This document shows positions 24,630 to 35,270 of a DNA stretch of 64,000 nucleotides, one piece after another (within the stretch, counting starts at the first letter, position 1; each line of letters starts with the position of its first letter). This stretch comes from Halopseudomonas litoralis. GTDB taxonomy: Bacteria > Pseudomonadota > Gammaproteobacteria > Pseudomonadales > Pseudomonadaceae. The notes under the pieces were generated by a model. It did no database searches, was not told the DNA's origin, and saw only the letters and a list, made by a program, of their open reading frames with translations. The position numbers and the translations under genes were made by a program. The stretch covers positions 2,604,001 to 2,668,000 of the forward strand of contig NZ_LT629748.1 of assembly GCF_900105005.1 (NCBI RefSeq). The letters are read 5' to 3'.

Positions 24630-26483
24630 TCAGCCTCGGCGCTGGGCACGCTCCCTAGCAGGGCCATCAACTCTCAACAGATTATGTGCGGTATTGATCA
24701 AACCGATATGCGAGAAAGCCTGGGGGAAGTTGCCCAGCATGCGCCCGGCGACGCAGTCATATTCCTCTGACAGTAAACCAAGATCATTGCGCAGAGCCAG
24801 CAACCGCTCGAAGATAATCGCCGCTTTGTCGCGCTGGCCGCACAAAACGTATGCATCGGCCAGCCAGAAGCTGCAGACAAGAAAGGCCCCCTCACCGCCG
24901 TCCATACCGTCCTGGGCATCGTCCGCGGAGTAGCGCAGCATCAGGCCATCTTTCAGCAGCTCATTTTCGACCGCCTCAAGAGTACCCAGCACCCGAGGAT
25001 CATCCGGTGGCAGGAAGCCGGTCTGGGGCATCAGCAACAGACTGGCATCGAGAGTCTTACCGCCATAGTACTGGACGAAGCTGTTCTTCTGCCGGTCGAA
25101 GGCGTTCTGGCAGATATCGTCGTGAATCATGGCGCGCAACCCTTTCCACTCATCCACCGGCCCGTCGAGGTGAAACTGCTCCGCAGCAGTAATCGCTCGA
25201 TCAAACGCCACCCACACCATCATCCGCGAATGCGTGAAAGCCCGTGCAGGACCGCGGACTTCCCAGATACCTTGATCCGGTATTTGCCATTTCTGCGCAA
25301 GAGTAGTGAGCAGCACCTTCTGCAACGACCAGGCTTCGTTACGTTGCTGCAGTTCAGCCACACGCGCCCCATGCAGAGTATCGAACAACTCACCATAGAC
25401 ATCGAGTTGCATCTGGCTTGCCGCCGCATTACCGATACGCACCGGTTTGCTCTGCTCAAATCCTGCAAGCCAGGGGACTTCCAGTTCGGGTAGCCAGCGC
25501 TCACCGGCAATGCCGTACATGATCTGTAGCTGGTCTGGGTCCCCGGCGACAGCGCGAAGCAGCCATTGCCGCCAGGCTTCAGCCTCCTGGCGATAACCTG
25601 CCTGCAACAACGCCAGCAGTGTCAGTGCCGAATCTCTCAACCAGCAGTACCTATAATCCCAATTTCTTTGCCCGCCGATACGTTCAGGCAGGGATGTCGT
25701 GGGGGCAGCGATGATGGCGCCGGTGGGTTCAAACGTCAGCAGTTTCAGCGTAATCAACGAACGCTCCAAAGCTCGCTGCCAGTGAGCAGGTCCACCCGGA
25801 TGACGCTCTCGCTTGGACCACTCGTGCCACCAGTTGGTCGTCTGCTGCAAACTCTCCTGACTGTCTGGAACGAAGCTCGGGACGAGCGTGGACGCGTGAT
25901 AGGAAAGCGTCACCGAGAGGCGCTCTCCCTGGCTGATCGTGAAGCGCGAACGGGTTGTCTTGCCCTCTCCCTTCAGCGCCAGGCGGGTATGCAGGTGAAC
26001 GGTATCGGGTCCGGCAACCGCGCTCAACCCGTAATCCCGACGTTGTACCCATGGCACCGCCTGGCCATAGGAAAATCGCAGAATCAGTTCCATCTGCATA
26101 TCGACCTGACCACGTTCACCGGCAATGATGCGCACCAGATTGGTCTTGCCCGGCTCCGCCGACAGTGGCATGAAGTCGGTTACCGTCACGACCCCCGTGA
26201 CAGTCTCGAACCGTGTTTCCAGGATCGCGGTGCCATCAAGGTATCGCCGGGAGCAGAGAGTATTTTCATCACGCGGCGCGATCTTCCATCGTCCGTTGTC
26301 GGGGGTGCCGAGCAGCGCGGCGAAACAGGCGGGAGAGTCGAAACGCGGCAGGCACAGCCAGTCGATCGACCCGTCTTTGCCGACCAGAGCTGCGGTCAGC
26401 ATATTGCCGATGATTCCATAATCCTCAATGTTTCGGTGGCATGAGCCGCCGGTCACATTGGCGCGTGGCTCCTTAACCGCCAT
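24630..26483 (-). CDS. GH15 family glycoside hydrolase (glucoamylase/trehalase-like)
   Basis: A 617-aa protein with an N-terminal beta-sandwich domain (NIEDYGIIGNMLTAALVGKDGSIDWLCLPRFDSPACFAALLG) and a C-terminal (alpha/alpha)6 barrel. The GH15 signature WDYRYCWLRD lies at residues 275-284, and YDCVAGRMLGNFPQAFSHIGL near the end matches the second catalytic region. No signal peptide is seen, so it acts in the cytoplasm. Bacterial members of this shape include trehalases and glucoamylases; the substrate is not determined. ATG 26483 has no ribosome site, while GTG 26456 has AAGGAG upstream and may be the true start. Confidence 0.9.
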   Translation of the reverse strand: MAVKEPRANVTGGSCHRNIEDYGIIGNMLTAALVGKDGSIDWLCLPRFDSPACFAALLGTPDNGRWKIAPRDENTLCSRRYLDGTAILETRFETVTGVVTVTDFMPLSAEPGKTNLVRIIAGERGQVDMQMELILRFSYGQAVPWVQRRDYGLSAVAGPDTVHLHTRLALKGEGKTTRSRFTISQGERLSVTLSYHASTLVPSFVPDSQESLQQTTNWWHEWSKRERHPGGPAHWQRALERSLITLKLLTFEPTGAIIAAPTTSLPERIGGQRNWDYRYCWLRDSALTLLALLQAGYRQEAEAWRQWLLRAVAGDPDQLQIMYGIAGERWLPELEVPWLAGFEQSKPVRIGNAAASQMQLDVYGELFDTLHGARVAELQQRNEAWSLQKVLLTTLAQKWQIPDQGIWEVRGPARAFTHSRMMVWVAFDRAITAAEQFHLDGPVDEWKGLRAMIHDDICQNAFDRQKNSFVQYYGGKTLDASLLLMPQTGFLPPDDPRVLGTLEAVENELLKDGLMLRYSADDAQDGMDGGEGAFLVCSFWLADAYVLCGQRDKAAIIFERLLALRNDLGLLSEEYDCVAGRMLGNFPQAFSHIGLINTAHNLLRVDGPARERAQRRG

Positions 26484-27255
26484 GGGAAAAGGAAGGATAG
26501 TTGGTCATCCCACCGTCCACATAAATGGTCGCACCGGTCATGTAGGCCGCCAGATCGGAGGCGAGAAACACGGCTACGCCCGCCACGTCTTCAGGTTGAC
26601 CGATACGCGCCATTGGAATCTTCTGGAGCAGGTCTTCACAGCCCTGGGGATCACTCCATACCGCCTCGTTGATCGGCGTCTGGATTGCTCCGGGAGCGAG
26701 ACAGAGAACGCGCACACCATAGGGCGCCGATTCGAGAGCCATGGACTTGGCCATCATCGACAATCCCGCCTTGCTGGCTGCATAGGCGCTGTAGCCGCCC
26801 CAGGGAATACGCTCATGCACACTGGTGATATTGAGCACGACCCCATGCTGCTGACCAATCATGCGCCGCAAGGCCTGACGCGCGCAGAGGTAAGCCCCGT
26901 TCAGGTTGATATCAACAACGTTCTGCCACTCTTCCACTCGCCCTTGCCAGACAGTGGCTCGGGAACCATCGATGCCAGCATTGTTGACCAGAATATCGAT
27001 CCCGCCCCAGATAGCGTCAATCTGCTCGAACATGACTTCTACTGCAGCGGGATTGGATACGTCTGCATGCACAGCGATTGCCGTGCCGCCATCATCTCGA
27101 ATCTGCTTGACCAGGGCTTCGGCTTCCTCTCCGCTGCTGCGGTAGTTTATAGCCACCTGAGCGCCGCACGCAGCGAAGGCCAGACACATTGCACGACCGA
27201 GCCCCGAACTCCCACCGGTGACCAGTACCCGTCGCTCGTGGTGATCTATCTTCAT
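26473..27255 (-). CDS. Short-chain dehydrogenase/reductase, glucose 1-dehydrogenase-like
   Basis: A 260-aa classical SDR. The cofactor motif TGGSSGLGRA (about residue 12), structural NNAG, catalytic Ser-Tyr-Lys (ITSVHE, YAASK) and C-terminal YMTGATIYVDGGM are all present. The NYRSSGEEAEAL segment after beta-2 and overall text resemble NAD(P)-dependent glucose 1-dehydrogenases. ATG 27255 is chosen because GGGAGG lies 9 nt upstream. The gene directly precedes the GH15 hydrolase, so it may oxidise the glucose that enzyme releases; this is an inference from position. Confidence 0.9.
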   Translation of the reverse strand: MKIDHHERRVLVTGGSSGLGRAMCLAFAACGAQVAINYRSSGEEAEALVKQIRDDGGTAIAVHADVSNPAAVEVMFEQIDAIWGGIDILVNNAGIDGSRATVWQGRVEEWQNVVDINLNGAYLCARQALRRMIGQQHGVVLNITSVHERIPWGGYSAYAASKAGLSMMAKSMALESAPYGVRVLCLAPGAIQTPINEAVWSDPQGCEDLLQKIPMARIGQPEDVAGVAVFLASDLAAYMTGATIYVDGGMTNYPSFSHGG

Positions 27256-27454
27256 CGCATTCGCCTCCCATATCACCGCACTCGGCCTGAGACAAAGAGA
27301 TGCGATCCAGACCATTGGCATGATGATCAGTGTAGCGTCAATAGTCGCTCATGAACGGTGCACAACGACGAGCCAGAGCAAACGCACTGCAATTCGATCT
27401 GTTCGAGCGCCCCTGCGGTGACCACTACATCGGCGAGAGGTGATACGCTCACCC

Positions 27455-28285
27455 TTATCCCATCACCTCAATCACTTCCGAAATCATTGCCGGAATTCGG
27501 CCGCGTCCATAACCGAGCAGCTCGGTCTCTTCTGCGGGCGGATCGTAGCTGACAGTAGCACCCGGACCGGCGTAAAGGATCATATTGGGAAGCAGAGGGT
27601 GCTCTTCGTCGCGGACTTCAATCTGCTGCTCGTTACCGGCGCGCTTGAACCACTCTTCGAAGTATTCCTTCCAGCTCATATTGGCGTCGCCGATCAGATA
27701 GGCTTTGCCGGATTCACCACGCTCCAGACCACCCTGCAACGCTTCTGCCACTGACTGAACAGTCATGTGGTTAGTACCACCTTCGGGTGCAAACACCGGC
27801 ATATCCGGCATTACACCCTGGGCGTACCGGACTAACGTCTGGATGTGGGGAATCTCCAGACCCGGGAGATGGCCGAGAATAAAAGGAGCATTGAGGCTGC
27901 ACACATTAAAGGTATTGCAACTCAGAGCTCGAATCGCTTCATCAGCCATATGCCGGGATTTGACGTACGGGTCTTCGTCGATACGGTGCGGAGAAACCTG
28001 AGGGTAGAAGCTCCCCAGATACGCAGCCCGCCGGATACCCACCTTCTTGGCTATCTCAAAAAAAGCAGGAATCGCTTCGGTATTACTTCGCAGAAAGAAC
28101 TCCTCCATGGTCACGGAGCCATCCCAAGGAAACTGTTTGATGTCGTTGCCAGCGCAAAAGACCAGATACTCAAAACCTTCCAGACGACCATCGTCGAGGC
28201 TGCTATCGAGTGAATCTGAAATGTAGTCGCCCTGAATGAACGGGAGCTCGGCCAGTGCAGAAACCTTAGGACGCCTGCGAGACAT
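27455..28285 (-). pseudogene. NAD(P)-dependent epimerase/reductase-like gene, 5'-truncated by an IS3 element
   Basis: The 276-codon remnant matches the extended Rossmann epimerase/reductase type: FEYLVFCAGNDIKQFPWDG, a YLGSFYPQVSP segment, YVKSRHMADEAI in place of the YxxxK site, and SLNAPFILG. The N-terminal glycine-rich dinucleotide motif and first beta-alpha unit are missing. The frame begins at an ATG (28285) that touches the IS3 terminal repeat at 28286, so the first 30-40 codons were lost. Without its cofactor loop the product is probably inactive. Confidence 0.75.
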
Positions 28286-28352
28286 TGTAGTGGTCTACTA
28301 ATCCCGGACACCAACGTAGGTGGTAAAATTGCCGCCATAAGCGAGGTGTCAG

Positions 28353-30850
<2,498 letters not shown>

Positions 30851-30859
30851 CACCGGTAG
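30851..30859. repeat. Target-site duplication of the IS256-family element (right copy)
   Basis: CACCGGTAG, identical to 29466-29474. Downstream the sequence resumes the IS3 orfB reading frame. Confidence 0.9.
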
Positions 30860-30950
30860 CGGCGGAAGAAAAACTTAAAATACTGTCCGGTATCAGTTGA
30901 CCACTACACCGCTATCCTAACGCCGCTATCAAGCCTTCCAGTATCTGGCC

Positions 30951-31688
30951 TCACAGACAGCACTTTTTGTACTTAATTCCGCTTCCGCAAGGGCACGGCT
31001 CGTTGCGTCTATACTTCTTAGGACGGAGTGCCCGCTCCATTGTCTTAATAGCCCTTCCGAATGAAGAAGATGGCTTCATGTCTTTGGTTAACTCATCCAT
31101 CTCAGGAGATCGTTCCCAAGGGTGGTTGAGCGTGATTCCGAATTGGATCTCCCCCTTGAGTCCCACAGACACTCCATACCACTGTGTAGCCCGTTGAGCG
31201 TATTTTCGTTTGGCGCAGTGCACCTCCAAGGTTCTGACTGCCTCCTTGCTGGGTGTAGGATTGCAATGGAAGCAAATCCCAGTCCCCGGCTCAGACATTC
31301 CAAGTACGAAGTCATGTCGTTTGCCATCAATCTTTGCCATGTTGGTTAGGCTTTCGATGGCCTTATGAACCGCCTTACACGTTTCCTCCCCCATAGACAG
31401 CAGAGTGAACCCCAGCTCAAGAATCGCAGGGTGAGGCCGGCGCTCAATCTGCTCAATCAATCGCTCGTAAAACGTCCCCCTCATCTTGGTGAGGATGCCT
31501 TCAGGGACTAGCTTGCCGGGGAGACCTTCTCGCCGAACAGTCATTGCGGTGTCCAAATCCGCTGCGATCGAGTCCTCCAGCATTACTAGATTGAATTCAT
31601 CATTGAGCCAGAGTGAATCGCCCCTAGTTTCGTAGACACCTCCAGGCCTTATAATCAAGGCACCCAGGAGGTCCCATGAGCAACTCAC
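30951..31688 (-). pseudogene. 3' part of a SEC-C-motif protein, fused to IS3 sequence at its 5' end
   Basis: The 245-codon frame ends in a clear SEC-C zinc motif, RNEPCPCGSGIKYKKCCL. Residues 1-25 are not native: they are the reverse strand of the left end of IS3 element 2 (31614-31688). Native sequence begins at about LWLNDEFNLVMLEDSIAADLDTAM. I believe it is the C-terminal part of a large SEC-C protein family whose N-terminal part lies at 35271-36109 on the other side of the IS. The family has no settled role; SEC-C motifs occur in SecA and in many island-borne hypothetical proteins. Confidence 0.7.
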
Positions 31689-31954
31689 GCTACACCGAAG
31701 AATTCAAAATTGAAGCCGTCAAACAGGTGGCTGACCGAGGCCACTCTGTTGCCGAGGTCGCCGCCCGATTGGGCGTGTCAGGGCACAGCCTTTATCAGTG
31801 GATCAAGCGCTACTCCAAGCCCACGGAGCAGCGGCAGCAGGACGATGAGCTTCAGGCCGAGATTCGTCGATTGAAGTCCGAACTGAAACGCGTATCCGAA
31901 GAGCGAGATATATTAAAAAAGGCCACCGCGTACTTCGCCAGAGAGTCCGATTGA
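31676..31954 (+). CDS. IS3-family OrfA, element 2
   Basis: A 92-aa HTH protein (YTEEFKIEAVKQVADRGHSVAEVAARLGVSGHSLYQWIKRY) with a C-terminal zipper (EIRRLKSELKRVSEERDILKKA). AGGAGG lies 6 nt before the ATG. The A6G heptamer at 31915-31921 would permit -1 frameshifting into orfB, which overlaps its end by 4 bases. Confidence 0.9.
   Translation: MSNSRYTEEFKIEAVKQVADRGHSVAEVAARLGVSGHSLYQWIKRYSKPTEQRQQDDELQAEIRRLKSELKRVSEERDILKKATAYFARESD
31915..31921 (+). promoter_or_regulatory. Programmed -1 frameshift site of IS3 element 2
   Basis: A AAA AAG in the context ATA TTA AAA AAG, the same arrangement as in element 1. The -1 frame continues without a stop into the orfB start region. Confidence 0.75.
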
Positions 31955-32284
31955 GGTACGCGTTTATTCAGAGCCAAGTGGACCTGTACCCCGTGCGCCG
32001 CCTGTGCAAAATGATGACTGTGCACCCTAGCGGTTACTACGCCTGGTGCCGCAACAAGCTGTCTGATCGGGCTCGTGAAGATCAGCGGTTGTTAGGCCAG
32101 ATTAAACACTCATGGCTGGAAAGCGGCGGCGTGTATGGCTATCGAAAAATCCACCTGGATCTTCGTGAAGCTGGTGAGGCTTGCGGCAAACACAGGGTAG
32201 CCCGCCTCATGCGCTGCGAGGGATTGCGCTCACAGACAGGTTATCGCCGCCGCCCTGGTCATTACGGTGGGAAGCCTGCGATAG
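31951..32284 (+). pseudogene. 5' part of IS3-family orfB, element 2 (cut by IS66)
   Basis: The first 111 codons of the transposase catalytic protein, with the HTH_21 region (SGGVYGYRKIHLDLREAGEACGKHRVARLMRCEGLRSQTGYRRRPG). The reading frame runs into the IS66 end and stops at 32308-32310. Joining the target duplication copies restores KPAIVSPNHLDRQFD, so the break is a simple insertion. Confidence 0.88.
32277..32284. repeat. Target-site duplication of the IS66-family element (left copy)
   Basis: TGCGATAG is repeated at 34703-34710. Eight bases is the standard duplication for IS66. Confidence 0.9.
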
Positions 32285-32331
32285 GTAAGCGTCTGGTGAT
32301 CCCATCTTGAGCGTCCTGCTATAGGCATCAG

Positions 32332-32365
32332 GATAGTGTCCACTTATTTTCTAGTGGACACTATC
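32332..32365. repeat. Perfect 13-bp inverted repeat ahead of IS66 tnpA
   Basis: GATAGTGTCCACT (32332-32344) and AGTGGACACTATC (32353-32365) pair around an 8-nt loop. The right arm ends one base before the tnpA ATG at 32367, so in RNA the stem would cover the ribosome-binding region. Confidence 0.8.
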
Positions 32366-32366
32366 G

Positions 32367-32741
32367 ATGGACTCATTAAGCGTAACCACCCCTAAACGTA
32401 CACGCCGCCGTTTTTCTCCCGAATTCAAAGCCAGCATCGTTGCTCAGTGCCGTCAGCCGGACGTCTCCGTGGCCCGTATTGCCCTGGACAATGAGCTCAA
32501 TGCCAACCTGGTCAGACGCTGGGTCAGTCAGGCACGAGAAGGCGGAGCACCGCTGGCAACCCCCGGGTTCATGCCAATCAACTTGCCCGCCGTCGCACCG
32601 TCTCCGGGCGGCCGGCCGGTCTCGAATGCTGGCAATACCATCCGTATCGAGATACACCGGGCCGGTGGTGCGGTTGTGGTGGAATGGCCCACAGAACAGG
32701 CCCAGCAGTGTGCCGTCCTGTTGCGGGATCTGCTGGGATGA
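32367..32741 (+). CDS. tnpA: IS66 accessory protein TnpA (HTH)
   Basis: A 124-aa protein with an N-terminal HTH (RRRFSPEFKASIVAQCRQPDVSVARIALDNELNANLVRRWVSQ) and a C-terminal beta-rich part (IRIEIHRAGGAVVVEWP). It is the first of the three proteins IS66 elements need for transposition. Its stop overlaps the tnpB start (ATGA). Confidence 0.92.
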   Translation: MDSLSVTTPKRTRRRFSPEFKASIVAQCRQPDVSVARIALDNELNANLVRRWVSQAREGGAPLATPGFMPINLPAVAPSPGGRPVSNAGNTIRIEIHRAGGAVVVEWPTEQAQQCAVLLRDLLG

Positions 32742-33073
32742 TCCGCATTGATGAGATCTGGCTGGCGACCGAACCGCTGGATATGCGCGCCGGTGCCGAT
32801 ACGGCACTGGCGCGGGTGGTTCAGGTGTTTGGCTCGGCCAGACCTCACTGCGCCTACCTATTTGCCAACAAACGGGGCAACCGGATGAAGGTGCTGATCC
32901 ATGACGGCCTGGGTATCTGGCTGTGTGCCCGCCGACTGAACCGGGGCAAGTTCCACTGGGGCGAAGCCTGGCGCGGCGAGCGTCTGCGGCTGACCGATGA
33001 GCAAGTCATGGCGCTGGTCCAGGGGCTGCCCTGGCAGCGCCTTGGTGAGGCAGGCGTCATCTCGGTGCTGTAA
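32738..33073 (+). CDS. tnpB: IS66 accessory protein TnpB (Orf2)
   Basis: A 111-aa IS66 Orf2 protein: MIRIDEIWLATEPLDMRAGADTALARV, CAYLFANKRGNRMKVLIHDGLGIWLCARRLNRGKFHW. The ATG at 32738 overlaps the tnpA stop. It is not related to the IS200/IS605 protein also called TnpB. Confidence 0.93.
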   Translation: MIRIDEIWLATEPLDMRAGADTALARVVQVFGSARPHCAYLFANKRGNRMKVLIHDGLGIWLCARRLNRGKFHWGEAWRGERLRLTDEQVMALVQGLPWQRLGEAGVISVL

Positions 33074-33148
33074 CCACAACCTGGCCAGCAGAGCCATCAC
33101 CAAATAAGGGAATCGCGACGAGGCCTGGGGATTGGCATACTGCCAGCC

Positions 33149-34687
33149 ATGACTCAGCGACCCGACCTCAATCAACTCTCTACCGACCAGCTCCGCGCCC
33201 TCGCGATGGAGCTGCTTGATCGCGTGGAGAGCAAAGATCGGGAGTTGCATTACACCAAGGCCGTGAACGAAAAGCTCACCCATGAGCTGGCCATACTTAA
33301 ACGCCACAAGTTCGCCCGTCGCAGCGAACAGCTGGATGGGCATCAAGGGCTGCTGCTGGAAGAGCTGGTGGATAGCGACATCGCAGCCATCGAGGCCGAG
33401 CTGGCCGAGCTCACAGAGGCCCTGCCTCCTGACACCAAACCCAAGCAGCAGCCCAAACGTGCGCCGCTGCCGCCAGAACTGCCCCGGACACTGATCCATC
33501 ACGAGCCTGAGTCCACGCAGTGCCGCTGTGGATGTCAGCTCAAGCGTATCGGCGAAGACGTCAGCGAAAAGCTGGATTATGTGCCGGGTGTGTTTACCGT
33601 TGAACGCCATGTCCGCGGCAAGTGGGCCTGCAACCAATGCAGCACCCTGACCCAGGCGCCGGTTCCGGCACAGGTCATCGACAAGGGCATTCCGACCTCC
33701 GGTCTGCTGGCCCAGGTACTGGTAGCCAAATACGCTGATCATCTACCGCTGTATCGCCAGGAACGCATCTTTGGCCGCGCTGGTCTCACCATTCCTCGCT
33801 CCACCCTGGCCGAATGGGTAGGCGCTTGCGGCGTCCAGCTGCAACCGCTGGCCGATGCCCTGAGAATGGCCCTGCTGGAACACGGCGTTCTGCACGCTGA
33901 TGAAACGCCGGTCAGCATGTTGGCTCCCGGCAAGAAGAAAACCCACAAAGCCTACGTCTGGGCCTACAGCACCACCCCGTTCGCTGATCTGAAAGCGGCC
34001 GTTTACGACTTCGCCCCAAGCCGGGCGGGTGAGCATGCCCGCACCTTCCTGGGTGACTGGCAAGGCAAGCTGGTGTGTGACGATTACGCTGGTTATAAGG
34101 CCGGGTTCGGCAATGGCATCATCGAGATCGGCTGCATGGCCCATGCCCGGCGCAAGTTCTACGACCTGCACGTCGCTAATCAGAGTGTGCTGGCCGAGCA
34201 GGCACTGGAGTACATCAAACTGTTATACCAGGTCGAGCGGGAAGCCAAAGACCTGGCACCGGAACAGCGCCAGGTCATGAGGGCCACACAAGCCAAACCT
34301 ATTGCCGAGGCGCTGCATAAATGGATGCTGGCCCAGCGGGAAAAGGTGCCGGACGGGACAGGGACAGCCAGAGCTCTGGATTACAGCCTGAAGCGCTGGG
34401 CAGCACTGACACGTTACCTGGATGACGGGGCTGTACCGATCGATAACAACTGGGTTGAAAACCAGATCCGGCCTTGGGCACTGGGCCGCTCCAACTGGCT
34501 GTTCGCCGGATCGCTACGCAGTGGTCAGCGTGCCGCGGCCATCATGACCCTGATCCAGTCCGCCAAACTGAATGGGTATGATCCCTATGCCTATCTGAAG
34601 GATGTGCTGACCCGACTGCCGACGCAGAAGAACAGCGCTATCAATGAATTACTGCCGCACAACTGGAAGCCGGCTATCAACCTGTGA
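33149..34687 (+). CDS. tnpC: IS66 transposase TnpC
   Basis: A 512-aa DDE transposase. In order it has an N-terminal coiled coil, a zinc-finger region (CRCGCQLKRIGEDVSEKLDYVPGVF), then the catalytic domain with VLHADETPVSML (Asp), LVCDDYAGYKAGF (Asp) and NNWVENQIRPWALGRSNWLFAGS (Glu), and the small C-terminal IS66 domain. Its frame is intact, and it ends 15 nt before the right terminus. Confidence 0.95.
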   Translation: MTQRPDLNQLSTDQLRALAMELLDRVESKDRELHYTKAVNEKLTHELAILKRHKFARRSEQLDGHQGLLLEELVDSDIAAIEAELAELTEALPPDTKPKQQPKRAPLPPELPRTLIHHEPESTQCRCGCQLKRIGEDVSEKLDYVPGVFTVERHVRGKWACNQCSTLTQAPVPAQVIDKGIPTSGLLAQVLVAKYADHLPLYRQERIFGRAGLTIPRSTLAEWVGACGVQLQPLADALRMALLEHGVLHADETPVSMLAPGKKKTHKAYVWAYSTTPFADLKAAVYDFAPSRAGEHARTFLGDWQGKLVCDDYAGYKAGFGNGIIEIGCMAHARRKFYDLHVANQSVLAEQALEYIKLLYQVEREAKDLAPEQRQVMRATQAKPIAEALHKWMLAQREKVPDGTGTARALDYSLKRWAALTRYLDDGAVPIDNNWVENQIRPWALGRSNWLFAGSLRSGQRAAAIMTLIQSAKLNGYDPYAYLKDVLTRLPTQKNSAINELLPHNWKPAINL

Positions 34688-34702
34688 TTGCCGGACGCTT
34701 AC

Positions 34703-34710
34703 TGCGATAG
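34703..34710. repeat. Target-site duplication of the IS66-family element (right copy)
   Basis: TGCGATAG, identical to 32277-32284; the IS3 orfB frame resumes immediately after it. Confidence 0.9.
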
Positions 34711-35252
34711 TCTCACCCAATCACTTGGATCGCCAGTTCGATGTATCAGCGCCCAATGTTGCCTGGGTGACAGACATAACTTACATCCGCACCTACGAAG
34801 GTTGGTTGTATTTGTCCGTGGTTATCGACTTGTTCTCGCGTCAGGTCGTCGGCTGGTCGATGAAGCCGCGCATGACGTCTGACTTGGCGCTAGACGCGCT
34901 GTTAGCCGCGGTGTGGCGTCGCAAACCGCAAGGCTGTGTCATGGTTCATTCGGATCAAGGCAGTCAGTTTAGCAGTGGAGACTGGCAGAGCTTCCTGAAA
35001 GCGAATCACCTGGTGGGTAGCATGAGCCGTCGCGGGAACTGCCATGACAACGCAGTCGCTGAAAGCTTCTTTCAGTTACTCAAACGGGAGCGGATCAAGC
35101 GGCAGATCTATCCAACACGCGAGGCTGCAAGGCAGGACGTGTTCAATTACATTGAGATGTTTTATAACCCAAGGCGCCGACACGGCACGAGTGGTGACAT
35201 GTCACCGATCGAGTTCGAAAAGCGCCACTATCAGAGTCTGGCGAGTGTCTAG
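34711..35252 (+). pseudogene. 3' part of IS3-family orfB, element 2
   Basis: About 180 codons of the rve catalytic domain: NVAWVTDITYIRTYEGWLYLSVVID (first Asp), VHSDQGSQFSSGDW (second Asp) and GNCHDNAVAESFFQLLKRE (Glu), ending RHYQSLASV. It has lost its N-terminal part to the IS66 insertion, although an open frame extends back into IS66 to 34644. Confidence 0.9.
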
Positions 35253-35270
35253 AATACTGGGGGCGATTCA

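Larger units (their letters stand above)
32285..34702 (+). mobile_element. IS66-family insertion sequence
   Basis: The element is 2,418 bp, with ends GTAAGCGTCTGG (left) and GTAAGCGTCCGG (right, other strand), an 8-bp target duplication and the three-gene set tnpA-tnpB-tnpC. All three frames are open, so the copy looks complete. Confidence 0.93.
31614..35270 (+). mobile_element. IS3-family element 2, interrupted by an IS66-family element
   Basis: The terminal inverted repeats are TGAATCGCCCCTAGTTTCG (from 31614) and, on the other strand from 35270, TGAATCGCCCCCAGTATTC, both continuing TAGACAC a few bases on. Without the inserted IS66 and its duplication the host is 1,231 bp. Flanking triplets (GAG and TAG) do not match, so no true target duplication is left. 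It is a different IS3 type from element 1. Confidence 0.9.
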
